The notes: generated from the letters alone by a model not told the origin. A stretch of DNA of 64,000 nucleotides from Paralichthys olivaceus (GCF_024713975.1 NC_091113.1:16211001-16275000); one strand, 5' to 3'. Numbered from the stretch's first letter, positions 1 to 11,199 are shown. A program made the numbers and translations.

Positions 1-2020
1 TCATGCTTTGCCCACCAGCGTGTCTCTCCAATGGGTGCTATGCGCTTGTGCCTGCTGCTGTGGCTTTCCTTCTCCCATACGTTCATTCTCTGATGAGATT
101 CTCGGATGAACACAGCGATGTCATTCAGGAGATGAAAAAGAGATCCACTCTCTATCACAATTTCAGTGGTGTCAGAAAGAACGAGATTGAGCACATGAGA
201 GTAGCACCACACATGGACATGGTGAGGAGATTGTGATGACAAGAGTGAAGAGAAGCCTCTGTATCTTCCCTGCATGTTGGCAGCTCCATCTGTGGCATTT
301 CCGATGCAGAGGCTTTTGTCTAAGTTCAGACCATCAAGCACATCACTCAACAACTGAACAAAGGCCTCTCCTGTGGATGAACTGCACCTTACCACAGCAA
401 CAAGCCTCTCGTGTACAGTATCAGTGACGTACCGAAGCACAACTGAGCACTGGTCTTGTGCTGTGATATCCTGTGTTGTGTCCAGTTGTATGGTAAACAT
501 GCCGGCTTTTTGAATTTCCGTGCCGATGTTTTTTTTGATCATCTTAAGGATTGTGTCAATCACTGAGTTGACAGTCGATTTAGACAGCAGAGTGACAAGG
601 GAACCCCTGCCTCTTGAGCCTGATGCAGATTCATGGAGCTTTTTGCTTTTATGAATTATGTCACTGAGATGTTCTTTCAATGCCACATCATATTTCCCCA
701 GCAAAAGTATCATCTCCAAAAAGTTGCCATGATCAAGGCTGCTGTCCTCTAGAGTATAAGCAGCCTCATTGTCTTCGTGCCTGTAGCTTAGCCCCCTCTT
801 TCCAATCACTCTGACCACTTCCACCACACGGTCTAACACCTGCCGTCTTTTCTTGATCTGCTCTCTATGAGCAGTTAGCTGTCTTCCTCTAAGCAGGCTG
901 TTTATGTCAGATTTTGAGCAGTTTAGAAAATAAGCTTCAGCACAAGCTCGATGTGCCATGCTTTTTTCATGCTCTTCTGCTCTCTGGTGAGCATGTCTAC
1001 AGTCAGACATTCCAGTAATGAATACACTGTTATCAGAGGGCTTGCTAAAGGCCAAGCATACAAAACAAAATAAAGCAGGACGTTGATCACAGTATGTCAG
1101 CCACTTCCTGCTTGTACCTTCTTTGTTTGTGAAGACCTTTCCTATTGGGTTTGGAGCATGTTGCTTTGGATGGTGGTTCAAAAAAGTTTGCAGTGTAGCA
1201 CGGTCTGGACGGCAAAAGTAGTCAACATCTGCCTCAACAGTCTTGCTTGACTAGAAAAGAACAGAGGGATCAATTATTAATTACAAATAATACTTAAACT
1301 AAATATCCAAATGTATATTTATTTGTAGTAACATTAATGCTTAAATGTTATATTTTATTTGGAAATATCCAAATAAGTTATGCTGTATTCATCTCCATTA
1401 AGTCATTTTAATATCTTTAAATTACCCATATTAAGAACACTGTAGGATATCTCTAAAATATGCCAAGTTTTAAAAATGCAATTTTATAGACGTGTGTATC
1501 GTGGGGCTATGCTGTGTGCTTGCTTATCCGTCAGGCATGATAGTGTGCAGCATGACTATTCATCTAGCATTTTCATTAGCATATTAGCATAGCCGTTTGT
1601 CACAACTATTACGCATCATTTTCATATCGCTGCGGCTGGCTAAATTCAAATCCATCATCTAAACGTATTATCCTTATGTTAATAGCTGCTTACCTGGTGC
1701 ACCGGCAGCGGCTCACTCAGTCCATGACCCTCGGGTTCGGACTCATCATCTCTTCCTCCCTGTTCATGGCTAGTACTAGCGTCACCCTCTTCCACCATCT
1801 GTGCCGCCTCCATTGGTGGATCGCTACAGCTAGCCCCCTCGCCCTGTCCAATGGTGCTGGTGGTGCTTGATTCACCTGAGGTGGAGGGGGCTCCCGAAAC
1901 ACCTCCACTGAACATGTCCGTTATTTTAGAACATTTTCCGGCGTCTGCGGCTAGATTTTTGAGCCTTTTGGCCCTGAGCTTTTCAGCTCCACCTTTGAGT
2001 TTACGCTTTGGTTTGTCCAT
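1..2020 (-). CDS. hAT transposase / ZMYM1-like protein, partial (C-terminus outside window)
   Basis: Coding exons are 1694-2020 and 1-1250, the latter open to the window edge. The intron at 1251-1693 has a GTAAGC donor and a TTTTCTAG acceptor. I chose the ATG at 2020 (MDKPKRKLKGG) because no earlier ATG is in frame. Exon 1 encodes a lysine-rich start (KLRAKRLKNLAADAGKCSKI) and then an acidic, serine-rich low-complexity stretch. Exon 2 starts with a TTF-type zinc finger (DYFCRPDR, then CFVCLAFSK with C and H residues spaced as in hAT and ZMYM proteins). It continues into the DUF4371/RNase H-like core, including the motifs QLDTTQD and CIGNATDGAANMQG, and ends at ETRWWAKH. About 525 residues are visible, all open. 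The expected role is cut-and-paste transposition in the nucleus. The hAT dimerisation region would lie beyond the edge. Confidence 0.78.
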
Positions 2021-2074
2021 TGCCGTCTTCCACTCACGCAAACTCGCGGCCGAGGGCCGTCAACATGACATCGT

Positions 2075-2086
2075 GGGCCGCCGGTC

Positions 2087-2117
<31 letters not shown>

Positions 2118-2150
2118 GAAAAAAAAAAAAAAAAAAAAAAAACTGACCGG
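2075..2150. repeat. Near-perfect hairpin: GC arms with a T29-G-A24 core
   Basis: The strand reads CCGGTCAG (2081-2088), then T29 (2089-2117), a single G, A24 (2119-2142) and CTGACCGG (2143-2150). The arms extend imperfectly outward through GCCGCC against GGCGGC. The whole can fold into a stem of more than 30 bp with almost no loop. It lies inside the hAT element, about 75 bp from its terminus and about 55 bp upstream of the transposase ATG. It may be the subterminal palindrome of the element. Homopolymer length is the least reliable part of the sequence. Confidence 0.85.
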
Positions 2151-5009
2151 GGGCGGCCGTCGGCCCTCGAGGGAAGTCGGCCCACCGGGAAAATGCCCGG
2201 TATGCCAGATTGCCAGTCCAGCCCTGTCCTCAATTACCTTCCAACTCTCAATTATTTAATACAGTTCCAGCTCTTTCACATCCAGAAGTTGTTCAAAGGG
2301 AAGAGAAGAAGGTTTAACTCTCCAATCATACCTCTTCCTGGCACAGATAAAGTGTTTCTGTGCTACATGTCTTTTCTGATTGATTCTACGCTATAATGCA
2401 ATCTCCAGGGTCTTGGTTTGGAAAGCAAGCGTTTCCTAAGTTATCCAACACTGCTGAGGTGAGCGGGTCCCTGCAGTTCATAATGTCTCTGCACCTCCGT
2501 GTCTTTAAAAGCAAATTTATTGTATTGCCTGTGGAACGATTTGTATTATTATCCAATTTTACCAGGGCTACTTGACAGAAAGCAGGGCTCAGATCATGAT
2601 GTGTGGTGATAATAAAAAGAAAATATGGGCGTGAGTGATGTGAGTTGAGTACCCGCCAAAAGCCCAAGAGCAGTAGGAGGGAAGAATAATGAAACAGTAC
2701 CATAATCAACCAGGGTTTATCATCTACTTGAACTAATAAGTGAACTAACTGAACTTATGCTCAGTAATGACCCTGCAGCCCCCAAACTGTTACACACTAA
2801 AGTGTCTGGAGAGTGAATGAGCTGTTCTTCACTGAGCTCTCACAGGGAGGGTGGGGGAAAAGACAAAATCAGGCTGTTCTGAGAGAAAACGTCTTTTGGG
2901 GATGATTTTTTTGAGAATTTTATTTGGCTTGTTTTCACCCACTTCACGACTCCAGGGGTTTTGTATAACAACTCAAAGTGGATTTTTCTTAGGTTTGCCC
3001 TTTAACATGAAAATGTTCAGTGCTGAACTGATCTGACTCACATCCTCACGCAGTTTTTAAAAAAAATCCCTCTTTGCAGCTGCTCTGTTTCCTCATCCAC
3101 ATCTTCAAATGAACTGCAAATGTAAGTGAAAATAGAGCCAGTGGCTTGGAAATCAAAAAATCTTCAAAAGCACTGATCCATTTTTGCATTTTGCAAAAAG
3201 AAAGTCGTGATCAGCAACAGAATACTTAATACCTCAGAAGTGATTTGGAGAAAAAGCTGCACTGATCAGAGATTTTGTAATATTAGCTGATCAAATGACG
3301 GTGTGTGATGTTAAAGGAGTTGACTGAGGACATATCCACAGATTTATCTCATGGCTCAGCAGCTCTACGCTCTATTGAGACGTTTAGCTAATTGTCTTTA
3401 GTTTTACTTCCCACAAAATTGCTTTTTGGTTCAGTCTCACCACTTTCATCAACTTTGTTTCCACTTGTTTAAACTAAATGTGCTGAGCGCTGCTCTTCTA
3501 TAGCACCAAAGAGCAGACAGACAAGGTGTACTGTGTACATGTACATGATGGAGACCAAAACCGAGCTAAAAGTAGATTGACTGTTTGGACTTGTCCACAA
3601 TACCGCAGGTATTTTCTCCTGCATTTAAAAAGAATCTCTCTCCACAAATACTTTGCGTTACAAAAATTATTACAAATGCTTGAGCAAGCATGCTGGGCCA
3701 GTAGGTGGCATTAAAGTCTACATCAAGAGCCGTCAAACACCAGAGAAGAACACTGAGGGCCAACTGTGTCCCACTGTTTCCCAAACACTGTGTTTCACAT
3801 GTACACGCTGATACACAGACACTGGAGTTTTTGAAAATCTGCACTTTGGAGGGCATTTATAAGAATATCAATTTTCATGACTTGAAATACCGTTTGCATG
3901 CGGGTGAGGGGCCGAAACTCAGAGGGAAATATGTTTTGCAAAATATCCACATGTGGACAGGACATTAGATTAACATTCAACATGATTCAAACTGTACATT
4001 TCCCTCTGTTTGCTAATACGGTTACTGCATTTATGAGGTGATAGGTTTCCTACATTGTATTTTAAGCTTGTTCCCAAGTGATTTAACGTATGTGTTGAAC
4101 ACACAGTTCGCCATTAGAATTAAGATGCAGTAACTTAAAAACCTGCATCAAAAGCAGCTGTTGGCTGTCATGGACCAATATGAGCACTTTATGCTCTGAG
4201 TCTTGTCTCTGACCACTTGACAGATGTAAGTCTGATTTCTGATTCACTGGCACAAGATCTGGATCTGTAGTACATGTTATTAATGTGTTGGGCGGCCTGA
4301 GCTGAACTTAGTGTGTGGGCTCTGTGCTGGGACAGTCAGTGTACAGTGGAATTACCTGCTGCACGAGGAGAAGAGATGTAATGAAATAGAGTTTGTTTGC
4401 CTAGAAAACCAACAAATTAGCTCAAAGAGGATGAAAGGCTCAGTAGAGCTGAGAGGAACTCCACAGTCTGGTAATAATGGTAATGTCACTATTAGATTTG
4501 CAGAAAGTAATTTGATTTACTCACAAACAAATACTTCTTAGTGCAGCTTTAAAATGGATTGAAAAATCTCTCAACTTCCTGTGTAATGACAGTGGATACA
4601 TTTTTGAGTAATATTTGTCACTACAAAGTAATGTCAACTGATTCCATCACACTGGAGCTGTATGAAGGAAGTTAGAGAAGCACCTGCTGCCTTCAAACCA
4701 GAGGCCTCAGCATCACTGCATTGCACTGTATTCATGGTGAACTTAAACCTCAGGGACACATGAAGTATAAGAGTATAATTCAACAATGGCTTCAGGCTTT
4801 GTTTGACAGTTAAACTTTGATCAGTGAAGTAAACACATTTTCACAGTGTACATGTATCTTTGACTAGGGGTGTTTTAATGGTTTTGTGTCCATGTAAAAT
4901 TTGAAGTAGATTATTCTTTTAGGGCTATTTAGTCATTTTTCAAACTAGATCCAAACCCATTATTCAAAATGATTGATTATATTTTGATGTTCCATGTGCA
5001 TGTCAATCA

Positions 5010-5480
5010 ACCAAATCAATCAAATTCTATGTTTATTCTCAAATCACAACACAAATCACAACCACATGAAAGGGAAGCCTCTCCCAGGACGGACAGAAGT
5101 GCAATACGTGTGTGGCAGCACAACAAACTAACAACATTTACATCATTGATGAGAAAAGACAACGTCTAGCATAAACTGAGGGGTGTTCCCATGTTTTAGG
5201 TATTAACCAAAGAGAAATGTCTGAAAGAGGTGAAAGGAGCAGTAATAACCACTGTAATGATAGAGGTGTAGCCAATCATGGGAGTATAAGTGAGAAGGCA
5301 TATTGTATATGACATCAGATATGTCAGTCAAATTTTATTTGTATAAACCAAATCAGAAATCTTCAAAAAACAAATCACAATATTTCAATATTAAGAAGGT
5401 GGGACATCCTCTGTTGTTCACCCTTAAGAGTAAGGAAAACTACCAAAAAAACATTTTGACAGGAGGAAAAACATAATGGA
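5010..5480. repeat. Fragments of a dispersed fish repeat (TTTATTTGTATA...CAAATCA family)
   Basis: Two adjacent pieces are visible. The one at about 5014-5190 contains CAAATCACAACACAAATCAC, a CTCCCAGGACGGACAGAAGTG block and GATGAGAAAAGACAACGTCT. The one at about 5325-5480 contains TTTTATTTGTATAAACCAAA and AAGGAAAACTACC. Related wording recurs at 8505-8760 and 31830-32070 in this window, so this is an interspersed family. I do not know its formal name. It looks non-autonomous and has no coding capacity. Confidence 0.5.
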
Positions 5481-6139
5481 AATGTGTTTCAATATTCAAA
5501 GTATGTGTATATAAGAAAATATGAGTAGGTGTATTGTATGTCAAGCAAGAACACATGCATACAGCTCTGATCTGTGTTGGGTAATGGATGGTAGATGAAC
5601 CAGATCAGGCATTTTTTATCAAAGAGAAAGTATTTTTTAAAAACACATTTGTTCAAGTCCAGATGATATATTTTTTTATTGGTTACTGCTGTTTGAAAGC
5701 AACGCAGTGACTCTCCAGTGCAGTGCTTCAGGCCGGCTCGCCTGTGTTCCAAAGATGACTGGCGCCCTCTACCAGTCAAAGGGATTTGAACAGATTGTGT
5801 CCTGGCCTGTGAAATTTAGCAGATGAACCCTGCATGTACGGTTCTCAGTTTTACTATCACTATACCCATTTACACGTAAAGTCAAATGACTTTATTATGT
5901 TAGTTTTATATTCAGGCCATCGCTGTTGTAATCAATCCTCCCCTGTTTCATTCCTAACTCCTTGTTGTGTTCTGCAGCTTATGCCTTGCATATGGCAGAG
6001 AAATCACTTTGAGCCATGAAGGACTTCACTGAAGGAAATCCATGTAATCTGCTGTATCTCCCAGCTAATCACAGAGTTTAGTAAGTCATAAAATCACTCA
6101 TACTGTGACTAGGTTGCACCTTCAATATGCCTCTGGGGT

Positions 6140-6159
6140 ATGTGTGTGCGTGTGTGTGC

Positions 6160-6241
<82 letters not shown>

Positions 6242-6252
6242 GTGCGTGTGTG
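6140..6252. repeat. (GT)n microsatellite, about 113 bp
   Basis: An almost uninterrupted GT/AC dinucleotide run with scattered C substitutions (GCGTG) near both ends. The open frames across it encode only Cys-Val or His-Thr repeats and are not genes. Confidence 0.97.
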
Positions 6253-6792
6253 ATGCCATGCAGACATCCAAGGGGGCAGAATATTGCTGCCTTCAAGTGC
6301 TGCTGGAAATATGTAACTCACACACTGACCACGGTCGAGCAGAAAACAGCTAAATTACAACTGATCGGTGTGACGCTCCAAACTGCAGGCTGACGTTTAG
6401 ATGAATATCATTTCCATGCTTTGACACACTTTTCCATCATTACTCAAGATAATCTCAGTACTTACAGAGCCATGTCTGCCGGGAAAATGTTGTAATGTCT
6501 ACTGTGTGTGTTTCACTTCTATGACCTGGTTTCCCATTACGTGACCTGACATTTGTTTGAGTTATTAAATCCATTGTACTGTGTCTGAGCACTCTGTCTA
6601 GTTTTCTTGAATTAATAATCAAATACACTGTGTTTGTTAATGAGTCATCTTTTTTTTTAAACCAAGACACTTAGATCAATTTGAAAACTTGCAATAATAA
6701 TGCAGTCTTGTTGTACACCTTTATGTTGATATACTAACAGATACAGATATAAAAGATATGTGTATTTAAAGTGTTAAAATCACACATTTGAA

Positions 6793-6964
6793 AGGACCCT
6801 CTCCCAATGTAAATAAGTGTTTAAATATAAATGGGCCATTCTATGGTAAAGAAAACAGCATTTCGAGGATTTGGATGATTACACACTAGTGAAAACACCA
6901 CTAGGATTATTTTATAATCAATTTCTGCCTAATTTCACCTAAATCTTACACACTGAACCTTTAA
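6793..6964. mobile_element. Truncated copy of the TTAAAGGTYCAGTGTGTA MITE
   Basis: This matches the second half of the element at 9069-9442: a GGACCCTCTCC-like start, then TAAATATAAATGGGCC, GTAAAGAAAAC, GTGAAAACACCACTAGGATT and the terminal CTTACACACTGAACCTTTAA. The other half is missing. Confidence 0.75.
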
Positions 6965-7254
6965 ACATGTCACCAGTAACATATCTTCAGGTGATGTATT
7001 TTGATGGGGTTTACAAAATTTAATTTTTTAGAGAGTTCTTTAACTGCAATACAATTTCATTTTGAACTTACTTGGAAATAGTTGTGTAATCTGGAAGAAA
7101 TCATAGGATAAGATATGTAAGCTTGTAAAACAGAAGCGAAATTCTGAGACATTTAGTTACAGTTAGGAAGGTTGTGTGGAGTTGAGGATGATCTGCATAA
7201 GAAAATGTGCAAAAAACCCAATTGAAAAGTTTACTGAATAGATTAAAATGTTAA

Positions 7255-7521
7255 TGTTTTGTACATATATGTTGTGTTACTTATACGCTGTGTACTTATG
7301 TCGCTTGAGTAGGCTACTTATTCTTGTGTACATAGATGTTACGTTACTTATATGTTGTGTATTTATATGTTCCTTGAATACTTATTGTTTTGTACATATA
7401 TGTTGCATTCTGTGAACTTATATGTCGCTTGAGTAAGATACTTGTTCTTGTCACTTATATGTTGGATAGTTATATATTGTGTGCCTATAAGTCGCTTGAG
7501 TACTTATTGTTGTGTACTTGT
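7255..7521. repeat. Degenerate tandem repeat, unit about 55-67 bp
   Basis: Four to five diverged units repeat the phrases CTTATATGT, TCGCTTGAGTA, ACTTATTCTTGTGTAC and ACATATATGTTG in the same order. Units vary in length, so this is an old or rapidly drifting minisatellite. It lies about 390 bp upstream of the tmem238 ATG. Confidence 0.6.
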
Positions 7522-7907
7522 ATACAAATCTATGCAGAGAAGACAAGAAAGTTGACTTTACAAAGAAATCTTTTTGAAAACGATTTGAATGATGCAAATG
7601 TATCAAATAACTATTTTTAATTTCAGAGACTCAGAGAAATGCATGGAATAGCTGAGGTGAACATATTTTACTGCGCTTATCTACCCTCTCCAAATGGGAA
7701 CGATCGAGGCCTGAAATTTACGGTGTGCAGTGAATGCAGCATGTTGATCTGAGGCCCCTGGGAGCCCACTCGATCCAGTGACGTGTCAGGGGGGGCGGGG
7801 GCTGTGCACAGGTGAAGGCTGCACAGGTGAACTCTGCGGGAAATGTGCGTCCTGAAAAACAAGCTGCAGCTCGGTGCCGTTACTCGGGCTCTCGCCTGCT
7901 CTCCGCT

Positions 7908-8471
7908 ATGGCGCACGGCTGCGTGGGCAACTGCGCGCTGATCTTCATCCTCGCGGTTGTGTTTGACGCCGTCGGTCTGGTCGTGCTGCTGGTCGGGATT
8001 TTCGGCAACCTGAACGTGGACGGCCGCTTCTACGGGGATTTTCTCATCTACACGGGCTCGATCGTCATCTTCCTCAGCTTGATCTGGTGGGTGCTGTGGT
8101 ACACGGGGAACGTGCAGCTGTACGGGGAGGAGCGCGCAGGCCCCCTGGACATCAACTTTACGCACTGGGTCAGGAAGCTGTCCGAGCGGATCTCCAAAGG
8201 CGGCATGAAGCCCCTGGAAGCCAGGGAGGAGAAGAAGAAGAAGGACATGGGGAACGGGAAGGAGATGAACGGCAACGTGCGTGCTGCCGGGCCGTCTCGG
8301 GTTACGTGGGAAGGGGACAGCGGTGGAGCCGTGTCCTGTCACGACAACAGAGGGTTTGACGCAGGGACTGAGAGCGCGTCTCTGCCTGAGAAGAACTTGG
8401 AGCTGGGGGTGTTGAAGAGCTCGGACGTGAGTCTGCAGGGAGCTGGTGACAAAGCGGAGAGGCTTCTCTGA
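7908..8471 (+). CDS. tmem238: Transmembrane protein 238 (TMEM238) family member
   Basis: The single coding exon gives 187 aa. I chose the ATG at 7908 because it has a good context (G at -3, G at +4) and the protein then aligns with the family start. An in-frame upstream extension would add unrelated residues. The N-terminal half matches TMEM238 from memory: a [22 protein letters not shown] membrane helix (about residues 7-30), then [28 protein letters not shown] (about 41-68) with the second helix. The C-terminal half is a basic, then acidic and polar tail ([14 protein letters not shown]) that looks disordered. The molecular function of the family is unknown to me. A GTGCGT donor follows the stop by 6 nt, and a matching terminal exon is proposed at 13912. 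A related shorter gene lies at 14855. Whether this is the exact orthologue of mammalian TMEM238 needs a tree. Confidence 0.85.
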   Translation: MAHGCVGNCALIFILAVVFDAVGLVVLLVGIFGNLNVDGRFYGDFLIYTGSIVIFLSLIWWVLWYTGNVQLYGEERAGPLDINFTHWVRKLSERISKGGMKPLEAREEKKKKDMGNGKEMNGNVRAAGPSRVTWEGDSGGAVSCHDNRGFDAGTESASLPEKNLELGVLKSSDVSLQGAGDKAERLL

Positions 8472-8504
8472 CAGGAGGTGCGTTCATCCCCCTGAAAACT
8501 CATT

Positions 8505-8760
8505 TCACTTGTGTTCTATTTGTATGTCACCAAATCACAACATGCTTTATCTCACGGCGCTTTACAAAGGGAATAGAGAATCCCAACAGTTCCCACAACA
8601 ATCAAACACTTGCTGGTGACTGTGGAGAGAATAAACAGAAGCAGACTCCATGTGTGCGGCCTGGTTGGGGTGAGAGGAGAGAAACGGGGGAGAGAAGAGA
8701 GGAGGGTTGAAAAGAGGGGAGAGAAGAGAGATGCCAGGAACAGTTGAGCCACTGTCACAA
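8505..8760. repeat. Dispersed repeat fragment
   Basis: Begins TTCTATTTGTATGTCACCAA ATCACAACA and continues through a purine-rich AGAGAGGAGAGAAACGGGGG tract. It shares its opening with the fragment at 5325 and belongs to a fish interspersed family whose formal name I do not know. It starts within 30 bp of the proposed tmem238 splice donor. Confidence 0.5.
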
Positions 8761-9068
8761 TTAAGCCCTGACTGGTTCTTATAATGAAAATAAAGAGTGA
8801 TAGATAAAGATGTAGTGATGTTATAAATGATAACAGCTTCAGTTCATTTAATGGAATATTGATAATAATAATCTACCTTCCAATCCCACAAACATCTGTC
8901 TGTTTGTGGAACATGTTTCTCCAACCATTCTTCTTATCAGCTTCACATGTGTATTGTTAATTGAGTGAGGATGTGCCGTTAAGAGTTTGGAGCAATTTGT
9001 ATCAATAGTATCATTAGAAATGAATTAATGAAATACCTGGCATGCAGTGTAGGAAAACATAACACCAG

Positions 9069-9442
9069 TTAAAGGTTCAGTGTGTAGAATTTAGTGATAT
9101 CTAGTGTTGAAGTTTCATGCTGCAGCTGAACACCCCTCACCTCACCCTCTCCTTCCAAACATGAAAAAGAACCTGTGGTAGCTTCAGTTGTCATAAAAAC
9201 TCAAAAGGTGTTTAGTTTGTTCAGTCTGGACTAATGTAAAAAACATGGGGGCCTCCGTAGAGAGGACCCGCTTTATGTAAATATAAAGTATTTAAATATA
9301 AAGGGTCTTTTCTGGGGTAAAGAAAACTACAATTCATACAATTTAGATGAAACGAACTAGTTAAAACATCATGAGGATTATTCTACATTAAATATCTGCC
9401 AATAGTTCCCTTTCACCTAAATCTTACACACTGGACCTTTGA
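9069..9442. mobile_element. Full-length MITE (about 370 bp), TIR TTAAAGGTYCAGTGTGTA
   Basis: The ends are inverted: TTAAAGGTTCAGTGTGTAGA on the left and TCTTACACACTGGACCTTT on the right. The interior is noncoding (CACCCCTCACCTCACCCTCT, ACATGGGGGCCTCCGTAGAG). Other copies lie at 22808-23175 (same orientation) and 40629-41003 (opposite), with partial copies at 6793 and 22670. No target duplication longer than a possible TA or TTAA is evident, so I do not assign a superfamily. Confidence 0.85.
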
Positions 9443-9689
9443 GTAAATCATTCATATTTATATAAAAGCCACACACATGAACAGCAATGACGCAAATTCA
9501 GTTTAATTTCATGTAAAGAACAGGACAATAAAATCTCCACTGCAGATAAACCAGGTAGGATGAACACATTTTCTAAATTATATTTTTAAGTTCACTTTGC
9601 ACGAGTAATGAATACTAAGCGACAGTATATTGTAGAACTGCTTGATGAGGACTCACTAATGACAGGGAATAATTCGGAATTAGCTCCGG

Positions 9690-10480
9690 AGCTTTAACAC
9701 AGGCCCAAACACACAGGCAGGTTTAGAATGGGCACTCTGCTGTATTTTTTGTGACCTGCTCGTGATGTTGAGATTTGGAAACCCCATTTCCTGCTAACAT
9801 ACTTAAAATCTCTGGACTCCGTAGCTAACCTGTTGCATTCTCTAAAAGTTAAAACAGTCCTTTTGAAAAATTCATGATCCTCTGAAAGTCTGGGGCCTGT
9901 CGAACCCGACAAACAATCATAATTGAAAGTCATAAATATTCAGCGCATTGCCCTGCTTGCACCCTTTCTGTCAGCCGGCTGTTGTTTTGCTTGTCGTGAG
10001 CTGCTCAGTGCCACGGCTGTAACTCTTTCATCATCATCGCTGCTGGCATCCTTAGTGTATTTTCAGGGTGGCACTGCGCCTCCCCCGGCCCTCACCCCTG
10101 CCACAAGCAGGAAATTTCTCACATTATTGTTAGAGATCAGATGACACCCAGAGTGAAGGCAGTCTTGAGGAATGGGCGCCCTCATGCAAACGTTAGTCCT
10201 CCCCCAGGACCCTGCCAGTTCACTCCGCTCATGAATATCTGTTATAATAATTAAAGTTTTTTTTCCTTCCCTGGCTGCTGTGAAAAGATCTTCAGTGGCC
10301 CGTGGCAGCTTATAATTAATGAGCCTGACCGCTTCTGCTCACCTTCACAGTTCTGCATTATTTTAGCTGTCAGTTTGCTTGTAACCGGGTGGCGAGGCAG
10401 AGACCCTTTGGGCCAAATCGCAGGATTGCATTTTAATGGAATTTAGCAGTGCTTTTTGATCCAGAGGAATGAAGGTATAG
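9690..10480. promoter_or_regulatory. Candidate conserved noncoding element / enhancer block
   Basis: About 800 bp of moderate GC, repeat-free, noncoding sequence stands out from its AT-rich repeat-laden surroundings. It carries many developmental-factor-like words: CATAAATATTCA, CATGAATATCTG, ATAATTAAAG, TATAATTAATGAG, TTGCATTTTAATGG. The texture (long even-complexity DNA with clustered homeodomain-like TAATTA sites) resembles vertebrate conserved enhancers. Conservation itself cannot be seen from one sequence. It lies in the proposed tmem238 3'-UTR intron. Confidence 0.35.
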
Positions 10481-10849
10481 GTATATAGGTACAGCTAGGC
10501 CCATCACTCTGCCACCAAATGCAGAGATCATACACTGTGTTAGTCCGCTTCATGCACACTCCCTCCGCCCACTAGTTCCACATAGTTAACTTTAACGGGC
10601 CCTACCCTGATTCCAATATAATCTAGCCTGGCTAATGATCTTCAGATATGGCATTGTGTAAAATGGTGTGTTCAAAAGAACAAACACTAAAATATGACGC
10701 AATGTTTTTTGACTGTAACTTCACTGTGTTAAACAAGGCAAACGAGCACTAAGAGCAGGGCAGTACCAACACGGACAGAACTAGGCCATATCCCATATTA
10801 TCGCTGGTCATTGGTGTGATTAGTGGGTTTGCAGCACAGACAATCGTTT

Positions 10850-10985
10850 TTTAGATTAGATATCTTTATGGTCACAAATAGCAATGAAATCCAACTAATA
10901 GATTGTCCAGGCAGGAAGGAAAAGGTTTGAAACAGCATTTGAACCATGATATAGGAACAAAGAAAATAAATCAAACTTGAAACTG
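10850..10985 (-). repeat. LINE- or SINE-like 3' tail remnant
   Basis: Read on the minus strand, the stretch TTTCATTGCTATTTGTGACC is followed by ATAAAGATATCTAATCTAAA. This resembles the 3' tail of fish non-LTR elements, which typically end in an AATAAAG-like signal followed by short A/T repeats. No coding part is recognisable. Confidence 0.35.
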
Positions 10986-11199
10986 TCAAATGCTCTAAGA
11001 ATTATTTTCATATTTTCACTTATCTTCACATTAATCTTTATCGAAACAACCCTGTTATTGCAGTTGGTATCAAGAAATGAACATACAGAATGATATTGTT
11101 TAGAAAATATATTTTTTCCCCTCAGACATTTTATTGTTATTTGTTGTTTCCATGATTCTGCAGCACAACAGAGAGAAGTATTTTAAGATGCTGATTTGC

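Larger units (their letters stand above)
1..2226 (-). mobile_element. hAT-superfamily DNA transposon, one end plus most of the visible transposase
   Basis: The element runs off the left edge. Its right end, read on the minus strand from 2226, begins CAGGGCTGGACTGGCAATCT, a terminus I recognise from fish hAT elements. Behind it come a GC-rich stretch, a T/A hairpin at 2075-2150, and a two-exon gene on the minus strand coding for a TTF-type zinc finger and a DUF4371-like hAT transposase region. The other terminus and the target-site duplication (normally 8 bp for hAT) lie outside the window, so completeness cannot be judged. No stop interrupts the visible coding part, which suggests a young copy or a gene under selection. 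The alternative is a domesticated ZMYM1-like gene, but the recognisable terminal motif favours a transposon. Confidence 0.8.
2227..7907. other. Intergenic region between the hAT element and tmem238
   Basis: I find no convincing gene here. Open frames are short, lack splice-supported continuation and have no recognisable protein. The stretch from 2227 to about 4960 and the stretch from 5480 to 6140 are AT-rich sequence in which I see nothing specific. The remainder carries dispersed repeat fragments, a GT microsatellite, a truncated MITE and a degenerate tandem repeat, each listed separately. The CpG-richer DNA from about 7740 onward is probably the tmem238 promoter and 5' UTR. Confidence 0.6.

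Noticed and set aside
1851-2396. 181-codon plus-strand frame with Phe and Lys runs
   Set aside because: It crosses the T/A hairpin and the end of the hAT element antisense to the transposase. The homopolymer residues show that it is not a protein.
6105-6393. Open frames of Cys-Val or His-Thr repeats across the GT microsatellite
   Set aside because: They are translations of a dinucleotide repeat with no start context, splice signals or homologous protein.
7677-8342. 221-codon open frame antisense to the tmem238 coding exon
   Set aside because: GC-rich DNA leaves antisense frames open by chance. The sense frame has a recognisable TMEM238 protein, and the antisense one has no recognisable domain.
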